From positions 248,001 through 312,000 of the forward strand of contig NZ_JAIEUL010000001.1 of NCBI RefSeq assembly GCF_019599185.1: DNA of 64,000 nt, given 5' to 3'. Shown here in pieces: positions 59,039-64,000 of this stretch; within the stretch, counting starts at the first letter, position 1, and each line of letters begins with the position of its first letter. A program made the position numbers and the translations under genes. The stretch is from Cryobacterium inferilacus. Lineage in GTDB: Bacteria; Actinomycetota; Actinomycetes; Actinomycetales; Microbacteriaceae. The notes beneath the pieces were generated by a model, which worked only from the letters and a program-made list of their open reading frames with translations, was not told the origin of the DNA and ran no database searches.

Positions 59039-60010
59039 TCAGTACAGCAGGGCCGTCAGGCGCTTCCGGGCCGGCGGCACCCGGGGGTCGTCGGTTCCGA
59101 CGACCTCGAACAGTTCGAGCATCCGCTGGCGGATGACGTTCTTCCCGGCGGCGTCCTGCGCGCCGAACAGGCCGAGGAGCCGGTCGAAGGCGTCCTCGAT
59201 GTGACCGCCGGACAGGTCGAGGTCGGCCACCAGCAGCTGGGCGTCCAGGTCGGACGGGTCATCTGCGGCGGCCGAGCGTACCTCGGCGATGGTCTTGCCC
59301 TGCAGGCGAGCGAGCAGGCTGACCTGGGCCAGGCCCGCCGTCGCCATGGTGTCGCGGGGGTCGCGGGCCAGGGCGAGCTTGTAGATGTCGATCGCGGTGG
59401 CGTAGTCGCCACGGTCAATGGCGTCGTACGCCTCACGGTGGTGCGGCGGCAACTCGGGTTCCACCGGCTCGGCCGGTTCGCCCTCTGCGGCCTCCGCGGC
59501 CGCGTCGGCCACGCCGGTGACCCCGTGCTGCGCGGCGAGCTCGAGCACCCGTTCGAGGACCTCCCGGATCTGCACCAGCGGCAGAACCCCGTCGAAGAGC
59601 TGCACCGGCTGGCCGTTGATCACGGCGGCCAGGGTGGGCACTGAGGTGGCCTGGAAGGCCTGGGCGAGCTGCGGGTTGGTGTCGATGTCGACCGTGGCGA
59701 GCACGAACCGGCCGCCGTACTCCCGGATCAGGTTCTCCATCACGGGCGTGAGCTGGGTGGCCTGCTCGCTCCATGCGGCCCACAGGTCCACGATCACCGG
59801 CACGAACTTGGACAGCTCGAGCAGTTCGGCGAAGTTCGTGTCTGTTCCCTCCAGTACCAGGCTCGGCACGGGCACGGTGCCGGCGGTGGTGCCGGCGGGG
59901 GCCGCGCCGGGCGCCGGGTTGGCGGCGCCTGTCGCCGGCGGCCGGTTGACGAGGGAGGACAGGTCGACGGCGCCGCGCAGGTTGGCGCCGGAGGGAGGGA
60001 CTACGGTCAT
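59039..60010 (-). CDS. YbbN/CnoX-like co-chaperone, thioredoxin fold plus TPR
   Basis: 323 residues. Residues 1-50 are Pro/Ala/Gly rich, 55-160 form a thioredoxin fold and the rest is the TPR-like helical domain (AYDAIDRGDYATAIDIYKLAL). The redox motif has no cysteine: WAAWSEQA in place of WAxWCxxC (residues 77-84). This fits E. coli YbbN, a heat/oxidative-stress co-chaperone rather than an oxidoreductase. The start overlaps the large membrane protein gene by four bases (ATGA). Confidence 0.9.
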   Translation of the reverse strand: MTVVPPSGANLRGAVDLSSLVNRPPATGAANPAPGAAPAGTTAGTVPVPSLVLEGTDTNFAELLELSKFVPVIVDLWAAWSEQATQLTPVMENLIREYGGRFVLATVDIDTNPQLAQAFQATSVPTLAAVINGQPVQLFDGVLPLVQIREVLERVLELAAQHGVTGVADAAAEAAEGEPAEPVEPELPPHHREAYDAIDRGDYATAIDIYKLALARDPRDTMATAGLAQVSLLARLQGKTIAEVRSAAADDPSDLDAQLLVADLDLSGGHIEDAFDRLLGLFGAQDAAGKNVIRQRMLELFEVVGTDDPRVPPARKRLTALLY

Positions 60011-61812
60011 GGGAGCTCCACAGAAGAGATCAGGCCCTGGCTGAAGCCAAGGAGGACGATTTTGTCGGACGAGTTTGCGGGCGGCACATGGAACAGGACC
60101 TGCTCGCTGTAGGTGCTTTCCACGCCCTTGGCGGTGCTGTCGATACCGGAGAGCGCCTTGCTCGGACCCTCCAGGGTGATGGTCGCCTTGCCGTTCACGG
60201 CCTTCACCGTGGTGATCTCGTTGATGCTCACGGCCACGATACTGCCGGAGTCGTTGGTGGCCAACGAGACGACCTCGCCGCTGCCGGGAGCGTTGCTGAA
60301 CTCGATCGAGCCGGTGTCCTCGAGGTCGGTTTGCTGTTTCGTCTTGTTCTCCACGCCCAGCAGGGTACGCATGGTGTCGCCCTCGGCCTCGAACAGTCCG
60401 AATGCCGGGCTGGCTTCGCCGTTGAGCAGGATGTCCGCGTATGCCGGTCCGACCTCACCGGGTGACATGACCATGAACTTGTTGTCCGGGGCGATCAGCG
60501 GTGCGCCGATGCTGGCCGGTGCGACATCGGGGACCTGCGCGGAGGCCTCCAACTGGATGGAGTACTCCACCATGTACTTCTCCCGCGGCGACGCCTGCTT
60601 GAGCACCAGCGCGATGGTCGGCACGGATGCTTCGTCGGCGGACTGCAGCACCGTCATGACCACCCGCGGCCAGGTCGAGGTCTGCTGCGGCAGGGTCAGG
60701 GTGAGCGGGGCTGCCGGCAGGGCGACGGTGGGGGTGAACGCCGAGTCGGCCGATCGGATCTTGTAGTTGGCGAGCCGTTGTTCAAGGGCCGGCCCGGCGA
60801 ACCGGGTGGCCAGGGTGTCGGCGTCCAGAGCCGCGTCTGCCGCGCCGGTCAGGGTCACGATCTCGCTGACGATGCGTTCCAGCTGCGGCTGGGTCACGGC
60901 GGGCGGCGGCAGTTCGTCCACGACCGGAGTGTCCGTGCCGGTGCTGGACGGTGACGGCGTCGGCGTTGCCGTCTCGCTCGCGGTCGGCTCGTCGGCCGGC
61001 CAGAATTCGGGCGAGCATCCGGTGAGCACGAAACCGGTGACCAGCACGAGCGGCACCGCGATCATCGAACGGCCGATCGACCGGCGGGGTCCGGTGATCT
61101 CGCTGGCCTTGATGGTCTTGGGCCGGGGTGCGCGGGGAAGCTTGGGCATCCGGGGGCCGCGGGGAACGTTGCGGCGCGGGCGGCGGGAGCGGCGGAAGTG
61201 CAGCAGGCCGAGCAGATAGATGACGAAGCCGATGAGCGCCATCAGGGCGCCGCCCACGATCAGCGGGCCGGCCCATGGCGTGGAGTTGTCGGTCGGCCAG
61301 GCCACGCTGATGTCCGTCGGTGCCGGTGCGGTGCCGTCTGAGGCGAGCACGACCGAGATGCCTTCAGGAAGGTTCAGGGTGGTGGTCAACGACCCCTGGG
61401 CGGTGAATTCCTCCAGCCAGAGGTCGGAACCGGCCGGGTTGGTCGGAAGCTCCGGCGCCACGGCTGCCGGATCGGTCTCGACGGGGGTGCCGGTCGCGCT
61501 GGTGACCGTGAAGGCGCTGCCATCGGGGTCCAGCCCGATCGCCGCGTACTGGTCGGCGCCAATCCAGGCGAGGATGTCGTCGGTGCGGCCGTATGCCATG
61601 AAGACGGTGTCGGCGCCGCTGACGGTGAGGGTCTGGCTGCCGGGCCCTGCGGCGAGAGCGCTGCCGTCGATGACGGCGTATGGCGAGCCGTCTTCGATCG
61701 TGGCGGTGATGCTCGCCGACGCGGGCTCGAGGAAAATCGTCCGCTGCGCGATGCCGAATGCGATCATCAGCGCGGCGAGGACGAAAGCCAGAATGGCAAA
61801 GACGAAACGCAC
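60007..61812 (-). CDS. Hypothetical large membrane protein, 601 residues
   Basis: No named domain recognised. There is an N-terminal helix (VFAILAFVLAALMIAFGIAQ), an extracellular beta-rich part, a second helix (AGPLIVGGALMALIGFVIYLL), a basic Arg/Pro loop (RRSRRPRRNVPRGPRMPKLP), a third helix that ends in a lipobox-like TGCS, a Thr/Ser/Pro linker, and a large C-terminal extracytoplasmic domain. GTG start at 61812 with AGGAGGG seven bases upstream; the frame beyond is not coding. Coupled to the YbbN-like gene. Confidence 0.82.
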   Translation of the reverse strand: MRFVFAILAFVLAALMIAFGIAQRTIFLEPASASITATIEDGSPYAVIDGSALAAGPGSQTLTVSGADTVFMAYGRTDDILAWIGADQYAAIGLDPDGSAFTVTSATGTPVETDPAAVAPELPTNPAGSDLWLEEFTAQGSLTTTLNLPEGISVVLASDGTAPAPTDISVAWPTDNSTPWAGPLIVGGALMALIGFVIYLLGLLHFRRSRRPRRNVPRGPRMPKLPRAPRPKTIKASEITGPRRSIGRSMIAVPLVLVTGFVLTGCSPEFWPADEPTASETATPTPSPSSTGTDTPVVDELPPPAVTQPQLERIVSEIVTLTGAADAALDADTLATRFAGPALEQRLANYKIRSADSAFTPTVALPAAPLTLTLPQQTSTWPRVVMTVLQSADEASVPTIALVLKQASPREKYMVEYSIQLEASAQVPDVAPASIGAPLIAPDNKFMVMSPGEVGPAYADILLNGEASPAFGLFEAEGDTMRTLLGVENKTKQQTDLEDTGSIEFSNAPGSGEVVSLATNDSGSIVAVSINEITTVKAVNGKATITLEGPSKALSGIDSTAKGVESTYSEQVLFHVPPANSSDKIVLLGFSQGLISSVELP

Positions 61813-61915
61813 GTAGAACCCTCCTGGGTTGCCTGCAGATGGCTGGGTGAGACAACGTAGCCACCGCTTGTCTGTGCCGCAAAGCAACAGACACGGACGT
61901 TCAACGATAGTGGAC

Positions 61916-61962
61916 GCTCCTGAGAGGAGCCTAATAGCGCCGGGGGCCACTAAAATTGGCCC
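61916..61962. promoter_or_regulatory. Two palindromes in the divergent region before the DivIVA-like gene
   Basis: gctcc-tgaga-ggagc (61916-61930) and gggcca-N7-tggccc (61944-61962). The second encloses TAAAAT (61951-61956), a plausible -10 box for the plus-strand gene, so a bound repressor would block it. The first is a small stem. Confidence 0.4.
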
Positions 61963-62013
61963 GCCTGCCCACGCTCAACCGGCTGGGAACGGGCCCCAAT
62001 TTGAGGAGAGAAC

Positions 62014-63633
62014 GTGGCAACCGACGAGGCTGATTTCACGCTGGTGTTCCGCGGATACGACAAGGACGAGGTCGACAAGGCCCTGCAGGGACTCCGTCGT
62101 GACCTGATCCACGCGAACGCACAGGCCACGGAGTCGGCCAAGGAGATCAAGCGGCTGGGCGCCAGGGTCGAGGACCTCAACGCGGAGATCGAGGAGGTCG
62201 GCAGCCCCACTTTCTCCGGGCTGGGCACGAAGCTCGAGAACACCCTGCGGGTCGCAGAGGAACAGTCCACCCGGGTGATCGCCCAGGCCGACATCGACGC
62301 GGAGAAGCTGCGGGCATCCGCCGCCGCGGAAGTCGACACCATGACGCGTCAGTCCGCCGAGCGGGCGGAACGGGCTCTGTCCGACGCCACGGTCAGGGCC
62401 GCCCGGCTTCTGGCGGATGCCCGGTCGGAATCGGACGACCTCGTCGAGCACGCCACGGAGACCCACGACCAGCTCATTCAGGATGCCCTGCACGAGGCGG
62501 CGGGTATCCGTGGCGCGGTGGCCACCGAGGCGGCGGAGTCGCGGGCCACGGTCAAGCGGGAGGTCGCGGCCCTTCGAGCGGCGGCCGAGCGGGACGGGGC
62601 CGAGGTGCGGGTGGTCGCCCAGCGCGAGGCCACCGAGGCCAGGGAGATCGCCGCCGGCCTCACCAGGGAGACCGAGTTGACCAGGGCGGAGGTTGCGCAC
62701 GAGCTCGATCAGCAGCGCGCCGACCTGGCCAGGGAAACCGAGCAGGCCCGCATCGACCTGGCCGCCGAGACCGAGCAGGACCGGATCGACCTGGCCAGGG
62801 AAACCGAACAGGCCCGCATCGATCTGGCCCACGAGACCGAACAGGCCCGCACGGATCTCGCGATCGAGATCGAGCAGGGCCGCACCGACCTGGCCAGGGA
62901 GATCGACCAGGTCAGGGCCGACCTCGCGATCGAGGGCGAACAGGCCCACACCGACCTGGATCGACAGCTCGACGCCGATCGGGCCGACGCCGGTCGCGAC
63001 CTCGACAAGGCCCGCGCCGACCTGGCCGCGGAGGTCGAGCAGGCGAGGGCCGACCTGGCCCGCGAGCTGGAACAGACCAAGGCAGATTTCGATGCGGACA
63101 GTGAGCAGGCCAGGATCGACCTCGACAACCACCTCACCGCCATCCGCAAGCGGGGCGAGCATGAGGCGGCCAAGCTCCGCCGGGAGATCGACCAGGTGCG
63201 TGCCGACCTGGAGATCGAGCTGAAGGCCAGGCGGGATGAGGCGGAGCAGGACCTGCTCTCCCGTCACCAGCAGGCGGTGGCGCAGACGCAGAAGTACCTG
63301 GACGATGGGGCCAAGCAACTCTCCGAGACCTCCGCCCGCACGGCGGAGCTCCGTGCGCTCAACGAGACCCTCGACACTGGAGCGCGTGACGACGCCAAGG
63401 CTCAACGCGCCGCAGCCAATGACGAGGCCGAACGGATCGTCCGCGACGCCGAGGACCGCGCCGCAGCCACGCTGGCCGACACGGAGACACGCACCCGCGA
63501 ACTCGTCGCTGACGCGGAAGACCGCCTGGCCCAGATTAGGATTGAGCGCGACTCGGTCGCGGGCTATTTTGAAAGCCTGCGCAGCGTCCTGACCCAGGCG
63601 GAGAAGGTGAAATCCGACCAGGACCAGTCATAA
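62014..63633 (+). CDS. DivIVA-domain coiled-coil protein with 11-residue tandem repeats
   Basis: 539 residues, almost all helical. Residues 1-60 resemble the DivIVA N-terminal domain (FTLVFRGYDKDEVDKALQ). Residues 221-374 are fourteen tandem 11-residue units of consensus EQARIDLARET, giving a hendecad coiled coil; a fifteenth, displaced unit (DQVRADLEIEL) follows at about 393-403. The rest is coiled coil with Ala/Arg/Glu bias. Proteins of this type (Wag31, Scy, FilP) organise polar growth and the cytoskeleton. GTG start preceded by GAGGAG (62004-62009). The neighbour downstream is an AI-2E family transporter. Confidence 0.85.
   Translation: MATDEADFTLVFRGYDKDEVDKALQGLRRDLIHANAQATESAKEIKRLGARVEDLNAEIEEVGSPTFSGLGTKLENTLRVAEEQSTRVIAQADIDAEKLRASAAAEVDTMTRQSAERAERALSDATVRAARLLADARSESDDLVEHATETHDQLIQDALHEAAGIRGAVATEAAESRATVKREVAALRAAAERDGAEVRVVAQREATEAREIAAGLTRETELTRAEVAHELDQQRADLARETEQARIDLAAETEQDRIDLARETEQARIDLAHETEQARTDLAIEIEQGRTDLAREIDQVRADLAIEGEQAHTDLDRQLDADRADAGRDLDKARADLAAEVEQARADLARELEQTKADFDADSEQARIDLDNHLTAIRKRGEHEAAKLRREIDQVRADLEIELKARRDEAEQDLLSRHQQAVAQTQKYLDDGAKQLSETSARTAELRALNETLDTGARDDAKAQRAAANDEAERIVRDAEDRAAATLADTETRTRELVADAEDRLAQIRIERDSVAGYFESLRSVLTQAEKVKSDQDQS
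62674..63135 (+). repeat. 33-bp tandem repeat array coding for hendecads
   Basis: Fourteen consecutive 33-base units inside the DivIVA-like gene, diverged at third positions but with repeated words such as gacctggccagggaaacc and gagcaggcccgcatc. They keep the reading frame throughout and encode the EQARxDLAxET units. Not a CRISPR array: no spacers. Confidence 0.88.
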
Positions 63634-63685
63634 CACCGAGCCAGCAGGCCAATCGCCCAACGGTCAGTCGAGTAGTGGAGCAGAA

Positions 63686-64000
63686 GTGAAAATCCAAAAT
63701 GCGTTCCGTCTGGGCCTGGTGGGAACGCTGGGAGTCGGCCTGGGGGTCTTGATCCTCGCCTCGATCGTCTCCCTGTCGACGATCATCACCTACGTCGGCG
63801 CCGCGCTGTTCCTCGCCCTCGGGTTGGACCCTGCCGTGTCCTGGCTGGAGAAGCGCAAGTTCCCGCGCTGGGCGGCCATCCTCACCGTTCTCATCGCCGT
63901 GCTTGGCGTGCTCACCGGGGTCATCTTCGCGATCGTGCCGATCATCGTCGACCAGGTCGCGAACCTGTCCGACCGCATTCCCGCTCTCATCCGGGAAGTG
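63686..64000 (+). CDS. AI-2E family transporter (5' part, runs off the window)
   Basis: First 105 residues: QNAFRLGLVGTLGVGLGVLILA, then STIITYVGAALFLALGLDP, then KFPRWAAILTVLIAVLG and VDQVANLSDRIPALI. This is the N-terminal layout of the AI-2E/TqsA-YdiK-type permease family, which includes AI-2 exporters and Na+/H+ antiporters. Substrate unknown. GTG start with GGAG five bases upstream, 52 bases after the DivIVA-like gene. Confidence 0.85.
   Translation, partial: MKIQNAFRLGLVGTLGVGLGVLILASIVSLSTIITYVGAALFLALGLDPAVSWLEKRKFPRWAAILTVLIAVLGVLTGVIFAIVPIIVDQVANLSDRIPALIREV

Noticed and set aside
62674-63135. Regular 33-base spacing that might look like a CRISPR array
   Set aside because: The repeats are contiguous, have no spacers, keep one reading frame and encode an obvious 11-residue protein repeat.

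Overview
The window is 64 kb of GC-rich chromosome from an actinobacterium. Protein families point to Microbacteriaceae, with Cryobacterium or a close relative as the best guess. Supporting signs are actinobacterial-only families (SCO4848-type, DUF2332, DUF3566 and DUF6993 proteins), a mycothiol-type nitroreductase homologue, truncated hemoglobin O, the GlgE route to alpha-glucan, DivIVA-type coiled coils, and many genes whose start codon follows a TANNNT -10 box by about 6 bases. Genus assignment is inference. I see no insertion sequence, prophage, integrase or CRISPR array, and no stretch above about 300 bases lacks a gene; the content looks like ordinary core and near-core chromosome.

Layout. 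1-6.1 kb, minus strand: FrnE/Rv2466c-like protein, RpiB, a Nei-type glycosylase, a PaiB-like FMN protein, an amidohydrolase, a NarL-class histidine kinase and the probable first codons of its response regulator. 6.4-18 kb: MHS-family transporter, zinc-ribbon SDR protein, DEDDh exonuclease, DUF2332 protein, aminopeptidase N, MscS channel, truncated hemoglobin, TesB thioesterase, Rieske lipoprotein. 18-21.3 kb, minus: thioesterase, EttA, DUF6993 lipoprotein, second SSB. 21.5-29.3 kb: aldo/keto reductase, EI24 protein, NadE, tRNA-Arg, glutaredoxin-like protein, oligoribonuclease, tRNA-His, zincin, a degenerate D,D-carboxypeptidase. 29.3-33.1 kb, minus: a TPP riboswitch followed by YkoE-YkoD-YkoC (thiamine-precursor ECF transporter) and a small P-loop kinase. 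33-37.3 kb: GerW-like protein, DNA polymerase IV, a glycine-rich protein, LLM oxidoreductase, DUF3566 protein.

37-49.3 kb: a mycothiol-dependent-isomerase-fold protein, then on the minus strand gatC-gatA-gatB with two downstream genes (the last a ferritin-VIT1 fusion), a DUF1023 hydrolase, and cysteine desulfurase-mnmA-ligA. 49.4-59 kb is an alpha-glucan block: GlgX and a YbaK deacylase, convergent GlgP, then divergent GlgE-GlgB with a 4-base overlap. Together these build (GlgE, GlgB), trim (GlgP) and debranch (GlgX) storage glucan. 59-64 kb: a YbbN-like co-chaperone and a large membrane protein on minus, a divergent DivIVA-domain protein with fourteen 11-residue repeats, and the start of an AI-2E family transporter.

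The items I find most worth a second look are the DivIVA plus hendecad-repeat protein, two dispersed palindrome families (one of which has inserted in frame into the Nei gene), the phased CCTC/GAGG repeats before the MHS transporter, the kinase inside the TPP-riboswitch operon, and several enzymes that have lost textbook catalytic residues.
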